NCBI GenBank assembly: GCA_036244995.1
Contig: BTTF01000033.1
Location: forward strand, 1-21,946
Direction of reading: 5' to 3'
Length of the DNA stretch: 21,946 nucleotides
Origin: BMS3Bbin07 sp036244995
Lineage (GTDB): Bacteria > Nitrospirota > Thermodesulfovibrionia > Thermodesulfovibrionales > JdFR-85
Numbering within the stretch: the stretch's first letter is position 1; each line of letters begins with the position of its first letter. The notes under the pieces were generated by a model. The model was not told the origin of the DNA. It searched no databases and was given only the letters and a program-made list of their open reading frames with translations. The position numbers and the translations under genes are program-made. Shown piece after piece: positions 7,686-14,443 of this stretch.

Positions 7686-7860
7686 TGCTCTTTACACACC
7701 CCCTGCCCCCTCTTTTTAGAGGGGAGTTATACACTCCCTCCTTCTCAGAACTCTCTTTTACCAGCTTGCGCTACCCCTTACCTCATTCCACTCCTCCCGC
7801 AAAGACTATGGATGGCAAGGACTTTCCCGCTATCAAGAGGGGATTAAGGGGTGTGTTCCT
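7686..7860. repeat. Inverted-repeat element (MITE-like) downstream of fxsA
   Basis: The left arm from 7694 reads ACACACCCCC then TG then CCCCCTCTT. The right arm at 7835-7856, read as its complement, gives ACACACCCC, TTAAT, CCCCTCTT. The two form imperfect terminal inverted repeats of about 22 bases around an interior of about 120 bases with no coding potential. A perfect 7-bp hairpin (CCCCTCT, loop TTTT, AGAGGGG; 7707-7724) lies just inside the left end. The 19 bases 7686-7704 recur exactly, in inverse orientation, at 1-19. The element is the main content of the gap 7618-8012; the rest of that gap holds the hisG promoter. Confidence 0.65.
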
Positions 7861-7925
7861 TTTTCGTTTTCAACCAGGATATCCGGTTCCACGGTTACAG
7901 CTCTTTGTAGATGATGCGGGTATTT

Positions 7926-7934
7926 TGATATAAT
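7926..7934 (+). promoter_or_regulatory. Extended -10 promoter of hisG
   Basis: TGATATAAT is a perfect extended -10 (TGnTATAAT). A weak -35, TTGTAG, lies 18 bases before the hexamer at 7905-7910. Transcription would begin near 7941, giving a leader of about 70 bases that ends in the Shine-Dalgarno AAGGAG at 7999-8006. I saw no leader peptide rich in histidine codons and no clear terminator/antiterminator pair. Confidence 0.6.
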
Positions 7935-8012
7935 AGATTCCCGCGTCAGCTACTAACAGAGCCACCGTGGCAAATACGCAATTTATATTAAAACCTCGGA
8001 AAGGAGACTCAG

Positions 8013-8894
8013 ATGCCGGCAAATAATATACTGAAACTCGGGCTTCCCAAGGGAAGCCTCCAGGAGGCAACACTGAAACTTTTCAGGAAGGCAGGCTATC
8101 ATATCACCATCTCACATCGCTCCTACTATCCTGCAATCGATGACCCGGAGATACAGCCAATGCTGATAAGGGCACAGGAGATGGCAAGATATGTGGACTA
8201 CGGGATTCTCGATTGCGGCCTCACCGGATATGACTGGATACTTGAACAGAACGCTGATGTGAAAGAGATAGCCGAGCTCAGATATGCCAAGGAGGGTTTG
8301 AAACCCGTAAAATGGGTTATCGCCGTGCCTGCGGATTCAAAGATAAAGACAGTCGAAGACCTGAACGGCAAGAGGATAGCCACTGAACTGGTTGCCTTCA
8401 CAAAGCGCTACCTCAAATCAAGGGATATAAAGGCGACCGTGGATTTCTCCTGGGGCGCAACAGAGGTCAAGCCCCCGCACCTTGCAGACGCCATTGTCGA
8501 ACTAACGGAAACAGGCACCTCCCTCAGGGCCAATAATCTCAGGGTGATAGAGACCATTCTGGTATCAAGCACGCGTTTTATCTCCAACAGGAAGACATGG
8601 AAAGAGCCATGGAAGAAGCAGAAGATGGAGAACCTGATTATGCTCCTGAGAGGGGCCCTTGAGGCCGAAGAACGGGTGGGGCTGAAGATGAACCTTCCGG
8701 AAAAGTCTCTTAAAAAGATACTCTCTCTCCTGCCGGCCATGCACTCTCCCACCATCTCGGTACTTACTGTTAAAGACTGGTATGATATTGATGTGGTGAT
8801 TGAGGAACGGCTTCTAAGGGACCTTATCCCCAAACTCAAAAGTGAAGGGGCCACAGGAATTGTGGAATATCAATTAAACAAGGTTATCCCCTGA
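8013..8894 (+). CDS. hisG: ATP phosphoribosyltransferase, long form
   Basis: Catalyses the first and feedback-controlled step of histidine synthesis, condensing ATP with PRPP. At 293 residues it is the long form, which carries its own C-terminal regulatory domain (about 215-293; PTISVLTVKDWYDIDVVIEE, then GIVEYQLNKVIP) and so should not need a HisZ partner. The N-terminus LKLGLPKGSLQEATLKLF and the PRPP-binding loop ADAIVELTETGTSLRANNL are family hallmarks. The ATG at 8013 has a good Shine-Dalgarno (AAAGGAGA), and an extended -10 lies 80 bases upstream. No other his gene is next to it, so it is an isolated hisG rather than the head of a his operon. Histidine inhibition is expected from the family but is not shown here. 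A stem at 8886-8910 covers the stop codon and may end transcription. Confidence 0.96.
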   Translation: MPANNILKLGLPKGSLQEATLKLFRKAGYHITISHRSYYPAIDDPEIQPMLIRAQEMARYVDYGILDCGLTGYDWILEQNADVKEIAELRYAKEGLKPVKWVIAVPADSKIKTVEDLNGKRIATELVAFTKRYLKSRDIKATVDFSWGATEVKPPHLADAIVELTETGTSLRANNLRVIETILVSSTRFISNRKTWKEPWKKQKMENLIMLLRGALEAEERVGLKMNLPEKSLKKILSLLPAMHSPTISVLTVKDWYDIDVVIEERLLRDLIPKLKSEGATGIVEYQLNKVIP

Positions 8895-8910
8895 ACAGTC
8901 AGCAGGGGAT
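8886..8910 (+). terminator. Candidate hairpin at the end of hisG
   Basis: ATCCCCTG (8886-8893) pairs perfectly with CAGGGGAT (8903-8910) across a 9-base loop. The stem includes most of the TGA stop codon. Only a weak T stretch (GTGAATTTTACC) follows, so this is at best an imperfect intrinsic terminator. It directly abuts the first copy of the duplicated block. Confidence 0.4.
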
Positions 8911-9107
8911 GTGAATTTTACCTTTACTTCCCTTCCGGATAATGCAACAATGTAGTCAGACAAAAGTATCTGATATTTTCAGTAAGGTACTGAAGTCTAT
9001 ACAGGCTGGGTTAACCGGGGGGGTGCCATTTGGGGAGGAGTCTTTTGAGGAGGGGTCTGGTTAGGTAGCACTCTATCAAAGCTCTGACTGGTTGTTTGTA
9101 GTAAAGG
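8908..9107. repeat. Diverged duplicated block, copy A
   Basis: The first 59 bases (8908-8966) match 9247-9305 with only two differences (8945 and 8962). After a variable segment with a stem-loop (GTATC 8966-8970 with GGTAC 8986-8990), similarity resumes loosely from GGTTAACCGGGG near 9009 to GGTTGTTTGTAG near 9102, with an extra stretch of about 20 bases relative to copy B. Neither strand carries a convincing gene. The gap 8895-9682 consists of copy A, about 140 bases of unremarkable spacer, copy B, and the upstream region of the next gene. Confidence 0.75.
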
Positions 9108-9246
9108 GGGCTTACTACAAGCGGTTGAAACCGTCTTCTGCTGTCATGTTGCTGAAAAACTCCTCAATATGTCACCCCCCTGAAATAAACTCAGGGCAAC
9201 CAGCCTTTAAGATTGGTTTCAAAGGCATTTAATTAAAAACCTCTAT

Positions 9247-9427
9247 GATGTGAATTTTACCTTTACTTCCCTTCCGGATAATGTAACAATGTAGTCAGAC
9301 GAAAGCAGCAGGTGTCTTACAAAAAACACCGAAGTTTCTCCATGTGGTTTAACCGGGGTTGCCATTGGAGGAAGGGTCTGGTAGGTACAATACAAGCAAA
9401 GCCCTGCCTGGTTGTTTGCAGTCAAGG
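9247..9427. repeat. Diverged duplicated block, copy B
   Basis: Second copy of the block that begins at 8908, offset by 339 bases and in the same orientation. It keeps the 59-base conserved start, a stem-loop at the same place but of different sequence (GGTGT 9311-9315 with ACACC 9326-9330), then GGTTTAACCGGGG and GGTCTGGTAGG through GGTTGTTTGCAG. On the minus strand both copies encode a short similar string (SDYIV, then A or T, then LSGREVKVKFTS), but copy A is closed by a nearby upstream stop, so this is at most a gene remnant. Confidence 0.75.
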
Positions 9428-9595
9428 TCCTCAACACAAAAGGACAAAAATGTCTTCTTCCATATCTTACCAAAGAATACCAGGTCCCTGCAGTATTGCT
9501 TTATTCCTGGTTGTACTGTCAATTTTTCTTTGAGGGTGAGTATGCTGTATCTCAGGCAAGCCACAGGTTTAAAAAGAAGAGCCCAGGGTACAAAA

Positions 9596-9601
9596 TATAA
9601 T
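9596..9601 (+). promoter_or_regulatory. Possible -10 box for the secreted Cys-rich protein
   Basis: TATAAT in an A/T-rich context 81 bases before the ATG at 9683. No recognisable -35 is present. The leader would hold a short GC hairpin (GGGG-AAG-CCCC near 9634-9646) and the strong Shine-Dalgarno. Confidence 0.35.
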
Positions 9602-9682
9602 AAAATGATATACTGGTAGTTGAAAACAAAAGCCGGGGGAAGCCCCTGTGAAAAAAACTGTCGGAGAAAAGGAGGGCGAACA

Positions 9683-10033
9683 ATGAGGTCCTGGATGCAT
9701 TTCATTATATTATCTTTAATGTTTACCGTTTTCTTGGCAATAAACCCGCTTCAGGCGAGAGGGCAAGAGGATGCATGTAAAGAAAAAGGTATTGTGGTGA
9801 GGAACCTGACCACCAATGACCATTGGTATAAAAAGAATGATGGAGATTGCTATAAATGGAAGGTGAGCAAGATGTTTGTAATCAAACCGGGAGACACCAT
9901 TGATATATATTCCGACCTTACCTGTAAAACAACCTATTGCAAAGCGATTGATTATGAGAAATACCTCTCTTACGATAAAAACGGAAACTGTCGAGTGAAG
10001 ATAATACCGGGCTGCGTACTTTCTGATATGTAA
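9683..10033 (+). CDS. Small secreted Cys-rich protein, unknown function
   Basis: I do not recognise this 116-residue protein. It begins with a typical signal peptide (MRSWMHFIILSLMFTVFLAI, cleavage probably after about residue 27 near ARG-QED). The mature part of roughly 90 residues holds six cysteines (in DACKE, GDCYK, LTCKT, TYCKA, GNCRV, PGCVL), enough for three disulfides, and is rich in Lys, Asp and Tyr, so a compact periplasmic or extracellular domain is likely. The frame opens earlier at 9620, but the ATG at 9683 has a strong Shine-Dalgarno (AAAAGGAGGG, 9667-9676) and puts the signal peptide at the start. A TATAAT at 9596-9601 could be its promoter. It is convergent with uvrC (33-base gap) and shares no obvious pathway with its neighbours. 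Confidence 0.75.
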   Translation: MRSWMHFIILSLMFTVFLAINPLQARGQEDACKEKGIVVRNLTTNDHWYKKNDGDCYKWKVSKMFVIKPGDTIDIYSDLTCKTTYCKAIDYEKYLSYDKNGNCRVKIIPGCVLSDM

Positions 10034-10066
10034 CTCCCGCGCTATGTACCCCGGGCTTAAATCACC

Positions 10067-11857
10067 TCAGAGTTCCGACAGTAACTTCTCTGCCACTGCT
10101 CTGTTCATGCCCTTGACCCCGGCTATGTCTTCAACAGATGCCTTTTTTATGGCCTCAATAGAGCCGAAGTGTCTCAGCAGGGCAAGCCTCCTCTTCTTTC
10201 CAACCCCCTTTATATTCTCAAGCCTTGACTCAAGGAGCCCCTTGCCCCGGAGTTTTCTGTGAAAAGTTATTGCAAACCGGTGTGCCTCATCACGTAGACG
10301 CCTCAGCAGGAGTGCATCAGGACCGCTGTCATCAAGGAGAACATTCGTTCCATCCTGCAGAAACGCCCTGTCAGGCCCCTTTGCTATTGCAACAACATCA
10401 ATATCATGAACCTCCTCTCCCATCACCTCCGACAAAGCGCTCATGGCTACCTCAAAGTGCCCCCTTCCTCCGTCTATCAATATCAGGTCAGGAATGTTGC
10501 CCCCCAGGTTACTGATTGTGCGAATAATAATCTCCCTCATCATCGAGTAATCATCCATTCCGCTGACATCCCTGATCTTCAGTTGCCTGTACATCTCTTT
10601 TCTGAATTCACCATCCTCCCACCAGACAAAGGCACCAACAGAATGGCTGCCAAAGATTGTGGAGACATCAAAGGCACCGATTGAGCCGGGTATCTTTTTA
10701 AGCCCGAGTCTTTCCTTAAGCCTCTTCATCACCTCCTTTGATGCAGCGCCTTTTCCGGTATGCAGGATAATCCTTGCGTTCTCTGAAGCCATATTGATCA
10801 GGTCTTTTTTCTTGCCCCTTTCAGGAAGCCTGATCTTTACCCTTCTCCCCTTTTTTGCAGACAGCCACTGCCCGAGTTCCTCAACGCTCTCGGGCCTTAC
10901 CTGAACCACTATTTCATCAGGCGGAATTATCTCCTTTGCATAAAAGAGTGTAATGAATTTCTCAAAGAGTTCCTCTCCGGGGATGAACTCCGTATCTTTA
11001 AGATGAAAATCCTTAGCACTTATCATGATGCCGTTTCTTATAAAGAAGACCTGGAAGACCGTATCACCCCCCTCACGGTAAAATCCTGTCACATCAATAT
11101 CACCAAGCTCAGGTGATACAACCTTTTGTGACTCAAAAGCCCCCCTGAGCGCCTGCAATCTGTCCCTTAGCCCGGCAGCCTCTTCAAACCTCAGCTCTTC
11201 GGAAAACCTCTGCATCCTACCCTCCAGCTCCTCTATCAACTCCTTCTTCTCTCCCTTCAGAAACCTTTCAACCTCTTTTACTGCCTTGAGGTATTCATCC
11301 CTTGAAACAAGCCCGGCACACGGGGCAGGACATCTGCCCATCTGGTACTGAACACAGGGACGCATGGGCCTGTCAAGCCTGTAACGGCAGGGTCTTATAT
11401 TGAAGTGTCTCCTGATAAAGGCGAGGGTCTCCCTCACTGATGAGGCCGGGATACAGGGTCCGAAATAGACGGCACCGTCCCTTGTTATTCTCCTGACGAC
11501 CTCAAGACGCGGCCACTCCTCGTTGATGGTGAGTTTAAGGTAGGGGTAGTTCTTGTCGTCCCTGAGGATGACGTTGTAGCGCGGCTTATGCTGCTTTATG
11601 AGGTTTGCCTCAAGGGCGAGGGCCTCAACTTCAGTCTCTGTAACCAGAAAAGTGAAATCCCTTACCCGTCCGAGCATGGCCGTCTTTCTTGGCCCAAGGT
11701 TTGCGGATTGCTGAAAGTAGCTCTTCAGCCTGTTTCTGAGGTTCCGCGCCTTTCCGATATAGAGTATCCGTTCCTTCCGGTCCTTAAACATATAGACCCC
11801 GGGTTTTTCAGGAACGGTCTTCAGTTTTTCTACCAGGTCAACCGCCTGTTCAGCCAT
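10067..11857 (-). CDS. uvrC: UvrABC excinuclease subunit C
   Basis: Nuclease subunit that cuts on both sides of the lesion in the UvrB-DNA complex. The 596 residues show the GIY-YIG domain for the 3' cut (GVY 20-22, YIG 33-35, GKARNLRNRLKSYF), a Cys cluster (RPCRYRLDRPMRPCVQYQ, then CPAPC), a UVR motif that binds UvrB (FEEAAGLRDRLQAL), the RNase H-like domain for the 5' cut (FDVSTIFGSHSVGAFV, DDYSMMRE, LILIDGGRGH, HRFAITFHR) and a C-terminal pair of helix-hairpin-helix motifs (IKGVGKKRRLALLRHFGS, VKGMNRAVAEKLL). All expected acidic and His residues are present. The usual ISHIQG-like string reads VSTIFG here, a mild departure. The ATG at 11857 lacks a Shine-Dalgarno and has TAAAAT only 5 bases upstream. 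The gene diverges from the ArsR-type regulator, with 86 bases between start codons. Confidence 0.97.
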   Translation of the reverse strand: MAEQAVDLVEKLKTVPEKPGVYMFKDRKERILYIGKARNLRNRLKSYFQQSANLGPRKTAMLGRVRDFTFLVTETEVEALALEANLIKQHKPRYNVILRDDKNYPYLKLTINEEWPRLEVVRRITRDGAVYFGPCIPASSVRETLAFIRRHFNIRPCRYRLDRPMRPCVQYQMGRCPAPCAGLVSRDEYLKAVKEVERFLKGEKKELIEELEGRMQRFSEELRFEEAAGLRDRLQALRGAFESQKVVSPELGDIDVTGFYREGGDTVFQVFFIRNGIMISAKDFHLKDTEFIPGEELFEKFITLFYAKEIIPPDEIVVQVRPESVEELGQWLSAKKGRRVKIRLPERGKKKDLINMASENARIILHTGKGAASKEVMKRLKERLGLKKIPGSIGAFDVSTIFGSHSVGAFVWWEDGEFRKEMYRQLKIRDVSGMDDYSMMREIIIRTISNLGGNIPDLILIDGGRGHFEVAMSALSEVMGEEVHDIDVVAIAKGPDRAFLQDGTNVLLDDSGPDALLLRRLRDEAHRFAITFHRKLRGKGLLESRLENIKGVGKKRRLALLRHFGSIEAIKKASVEDIAGVKGMNRAVAEKLLSEL

Positions 11858-11907
11858 AAGTTATTTTAACTCAAAACGGGGAGCTAATTTGGGACTCAGG
11901 ACGTTGA

Positions 11908-11936
11908 TTGACAATATTTATGTATTCTTTTACAAT
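11908..11936 (+). promoter_or_regulatory. Strong promoter of the ArsR-type gene
   Basis: TTGACA (11908-11913), a 17-base spacer and TACAAT (11931-11936) form the best sigma70-type promoter in the window. The ATG at 11944 begins 7 bases after the -10, so the predicted transcript starts at or one base before the start codon and would be leaderless. A short inverted repeat AATA-N6-TATT (11913-11926) sits inside the spacer and could be an operator for the regulator itself; this last point is speculative. Confidence 0.65.
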
Positions 11937-11943
11937 AAGGGCA

Positions 11944-12261
11944 ATGGAAAAGACATTATATGAGTTACAGGCAGAGGTTTGTAAGACACTTGCAAGTCCA
12001 AAAAGGCTTGAGATAATAAATGCCCTGAAATCAGGGGAAAAGAGTGTCGGTGAGCTTGTAGAGATTCTTGGTGTACCCAAGGCAAATGTTTCGCAGCATC
12101 TTGCTGTAATGAGACATAAGGGTATCCTCCAGTCGAGGAGAGACGGGGTTAACATCTATTACAGCATAGCCAACGAGAAGGTTGTCAAGGCATGCACCCT
12201 CATGAAAGAGGTGCTCACTGAACAGTTAAAGGAAAGAAACAGGATATTAGCAAAGCTCTAA
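11944..12261 (+). CDS. ArsR-family winged-helix transcriptional regulator
   Basis: A 105-residue DNA-binding regulator of the ArsR type. The N-terminal helix (LQAEVCKTLASPKRLEIINAL) and the helix-turn-helix (SVGELVEILGVPKANVSQHLAVMRHKGIL), followed by the wing RRDGVNIYYSI, match the family. The metal-binding ELCVCDL motif of classical ArsR/SmtB sensors is absent; only two cysteines exist (C13 and one in KACTLM), so the signal may be thiol-based, sulfur-related or something else. The frame can be opened at a TTG at 11908, but that TTG is the -35 hexamer, and the ATG at 11944 gives the family N-terminus. It diverges from uvrC, and its last 15 bases overlap the 3' end of uvrB on the other strand. 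No permease, rhodanese or resistance gene is adjacent, so its targets are unknown; self-control and control of uvrC are possibilities. Confidence 0.9.
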   Translation: MEKTLYELQAEVCKTLASPKRLEIINALKSGEKSVGELVEILGVPKANVSQHLAVMRHKGILQSRRDGVNIYYSIANEKVVKACTLMKEVLTEQLKERNRILAKL

Positions 12262-14232
12262 CATCCGCTCTTTCAATCTCTTTATCCTGTCCCTGAGAAT
12301 GGCTGCCTTTTCAAAATCGAGCCTCCTGGCAGCCTCTTTCATCTCTTCCTCAAGTCTCCTGATGGTCTTCTCATCAGAGACATACTCCTCTACCGGTTCC
12401 TCCACTGAGGGCACTGCCCGGTAATCTGCCTCGTATATGGAGCTCAGGACATCCTTTATATTGCTCTTTACAGTCTCAGGGGTTATGCCCATCTGCCTGT
12501 TATACTCCAGCTGTATCTTCCTCCTCCGCTCTGTCTCATCAAGGGCCTTTTTCATGGAATTGGTAATCCTGTCGGCGTAGAGAAAGACCTCGCCATTGAC
12601 ATTCCTTGCAGCCCTCCCTGCTATCTGTATGAGAGACCTCTCGGAACGAAGAAACCCCTCCTTGTCTGCATCAAAGACGGCCACAAGTGAGACCTCGGGA
12701 AGGTCAAGCCCCTCCCTTAACAGATTAACACCTATGAGAACATCAAACTTTCCTATCCTCAAATCCCTTAAAATCTTTACCCTCTCAAGTGTATCTATGT
12801 CTGAGTGGAGATATCTTGCCCTTACGCCGAGCTCCGTATAATAATCGGTAAGGTCCTCGGCCATCTTCTTTGTGAGGGTTGTGACAAGGACCCTCTCGCC
12901 TTTTTCCACCCTCTTTTTGATCTCACCCAGGAGGTCTTCAACCTGCCCTGTAACAGGCCTGACAGTCATCCGGGGGTCAATGAGACCGGTTGGCCTTATA
13001 ATCTGCTCCACCACCCTTCCCCCTGATTTTTCAAGTTCATACGGCCCGGGGGTGGCAGATACATAGATGGCCTGATTGACCCTCTGCTCAAACTCCTGAA
13101 ATGTAAGGGGACGGTTGTCAAGGGCGGAGGGCAGGCGGAACCCGTGCTCTACAAGGGTCTGTTTTCTTGAACGGTCACCCGCATGCATCCCGCCGATCTG
13201 GGGAATGGCAACATGTGATTCGTCTACTACAAGCAGATAGTCATCAGGAAAATAATCTATCAGGGTATATGGGGGCTCTCCGGGGGCACGGCCACTGAGG
13301 TGGCGGGAATAATTCTCAATACCATGACAGTAGCCGAATTCCCTCAGCAGCTCGAGATCAAACCGTGTGCGCTGCTCAATCCTCTGTGCCTCGATGTTCT
13401 TCCCGTGTTTCAGAAAGTATTCGATCCTCTCTTCAAGTTCCTCTTCTATTGACTCAAGTGCCGGTTCAAGCCTCTCTCCCGGCGTTATCCAGTGGCTGTT
13501 AGGATAGAGCGTCACCTTTGTTAGCCTCTTTATCCTCTCACCGGTAAGGGTATCAAATTCATAAACGGCATCTATCTCATCACCGAAGAACTCGATCCTT
13601 ATTCCCCTGTACTGCGAAAAAGAGGGATATACCTCCACTATGTCACCCCTTACCCTGATATTTCCCCTTTTGAACTCCGTCCCGGACCTCTCGTACAGCA
13701 TCTCCACGAGCCTCCTGATTACGGCATCCCTTTCCGTACTCATCCCCTCCTCAACAATCAGGTGCATGGCCATATAATCCTCCGGTGACCCGATACCGTA
13801 AATGCAGGATACAGAGGCAACGACTATCGTATCCCTCCTCTCAAGCACAGCCCTTGTTGCAGAGTGACGCATCCTGTCTATATCGTCATTTATCATGGAG
13901 TCCTTCTCTATGTATGTGTCTGTCTGGGGGAGGTATGCCTCAGGCTGGTAATAGTCATAAAAACTGACAAAGAACTCAACTGCATTTTCCGGGAAGAGCT
14001 CCCTGAACTCGCCGTAGAGCTGAGCAGTAAGTGTCTTGTTATGGACAACCACCAGTACGGGCCTGTTAAGGTTTGCAACAACATTTGCTATCGTAAACGT
14101 CTTTCCGGAGCCTGTGACGCCAAGGAGGACCTGGTGGTCAAAACCCTTCAAAGCCCCCGCTGTAAGCTCTTCTATCGCCTTTGGCTGGTCACCTTTTGGG
14201 GTGAATCCTGTGCTTAATAAAAACTTATCCAT
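12247..14232 (-). CDS. uvrB: UvrABC excinuclease subunit B
   Basis: Helicase-like subunit that verifies damage after loading by UvrA and recruits UvrC. At 661 residues it is of normal length. The Walker A motif GVTGSGKT (38-45), the damage-probing beta-hairpin YDYYQPEAYLPQTDTYIEKD (starting near 92), the DEAD-like VVDESHVAIPQ, motif V/VI strings (GVNLLREGLDLPEVSLV, QIAGRAARN) and a C-terminal UVR domain for UvrC binding (LEEEMKEAARRLDFEKAAIL) are all present. The ATG at 14232 has no clear Shine-Dalgarno; a TATACT at 14239-14244 lies 6 bases upstream, so the mRNA may start at the ATG. The 3' end overlaps the ArsR-type gene by 15 bases. uvrC lies further downstream on the same strand, but the regulator gene on the opposite strand occupies the gap between them. 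Confidence 0.97.
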   Translation of the reverse strand: MDKFLLSTGFTPKGDQPKAIEELTAGALKGFDHQVLLGVTGSGKTFTIANVVANLNRPVLVVVHNKTLTAQLYGEFRELFPENAVEFFVSFYDYYQPEAYLPQTDTYIEKDSMINDDIDRMRHSATRAVLERRDTIVVASVSCIYGIGSPEDYMAMHLIVEEGMSTERDAVIRRLVEMLYERSGTEFKRGNIRVRGDIVEVYPSFSQYRGIRIEFFGDEIDAVYEFDTLTGERIKRLTKVTLYPNSHWITPGERLEPALESIEEELEERIEYFLKHGKNIEAQRIEQRTRFDLELLREFGYCHGIENYSRHLSGRAPGEPPYTLIDYFPDDYLLVVDESHVAIPQIGGMHAGDRSRKQTLVEHGFRLPSALDNRPLTFQEFEQRVNQAIYVSATPGPYELEKSGGRVVEQIIRPTGLIDPRMTVRPVTGQVEDLLGEIKKRVEKGERVLVTTLTKKMAEDLTDYYTELGVRARYLHSDIDTLERVKILRDLRIGKFDVLIGVNLLREGLDLPEVSLVAVFDADKEGFLRSERSLIQIAGRAARNVNGEVFLYADRITNSMKKALDETERRRKIQLEYNRQMGITPETVKSNIKDVLSSIYEADYRAVPSVEEPVEEYVSDEKTIRRLEEEMKEAARRLDFEKAAILRDRIKRLKERMLELC

Positions 14233-14238
14233 CTTTTT

Positions 14239-14244
14239 AGTATA
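14239..14244 (-). promoter_or_regulatory. Likely uvrB -10 box
   Basis: On the minus strand TATACT is followed by AAAAAG and then the uvrB ATG. With six bases in between, transcription is expected to start at the A of the ATG. The -35 region is weak (TTACGG or similar). Overlapping A/T-rich alternatives (TATATT, TATTAT) lie 3-6 bases further upstream. No LexA-like box (CTG-N10-CAG or GAAC-N4-GTTC) was seen here. Confidence 0.45.
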
Positions 14245-14291
14245 ATATAAATCAGGATGAAGCCGTAAAAAGTCAGAAAATGCTCTTTTTT

Positions 14292-14415
14292 GTCATTGCA
14301 AGCGGAGTGAAGCAGTTTCTGTTTGTCTGGTTTTAAAACAGATTGCTTCGTCGCCTTGCTCCTCACAATGACGGTTGTGGGCTTTTTCTGATTTTGCTTT
14401 GCTCCCTGCAATGAC
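14292..14415. repeat. GTCATTGC-type palindromic repeat element
   Basis: The left arm starts GTCATTGCAAGCGGAGTGAA (14292 on). The right arm, ending at 14372, is its imperfect reverse complement (GCTTCGTCGCCTTGCTCCTC then ACAATGAC). The inner parts CAGTTTCTGTTT and AAACAGATTGC also pair, so the 81 bases can form one long hairpin. A further partial right arm (TTTGCTTTGCTCCCTGCAAT, then GAC) ends at 14415. Elements of this kind, with GTCATTGCGAG ends and a GAAGCAATC core, are scattered in many bacterial genomes; I know them only as non-coding dispersed palindromes. Together with the uvrB promoter it accounts for most of the gap between uvrB and selB. Confidence 0.85.
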
Positions 14416-14443
14416 AGGTTACGGACTTGTATTGAAAAATAAT

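Noticed and set aside
7690..7860. CRISPR or attachment-site interpretation of the C- and G-rich arms
   Set aside because: There are only two inverted arms, with no regularly spaced direct repeats and no cas or integrase gene nearby.
9533..9680. Possible cyclic di-GMP riboswitch before the secreted protein (GCAAGCCACAGG and AGCCGGGGGAAGCC strings)
   Set aside because: The strings recall parts of the GEMM consensus, but the two conserved helices and the tetraloop-receptor order could not be assembled.
9349..9705. Minus-strand open frame of 118 codons between the duplicated block and the secreted protein
   Set aside because: It has no domain, no ribosome-binding site, and overlaps the signal peptide region of the better supported plus-strand gene.
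14233..14280. LexA-type SOS box before uvrB
   Set aside because: No CTG-N10-CAG or GAAC-N4-GTTC pattern with proper symmetry was found near the uvrB promoter.
14375..14443. Longer N-terminus of SelB
   Set aside because: The added 23 residues are translated palindromic repeat, and SelB proteins begin directly with the G domain at the ATG 14444.
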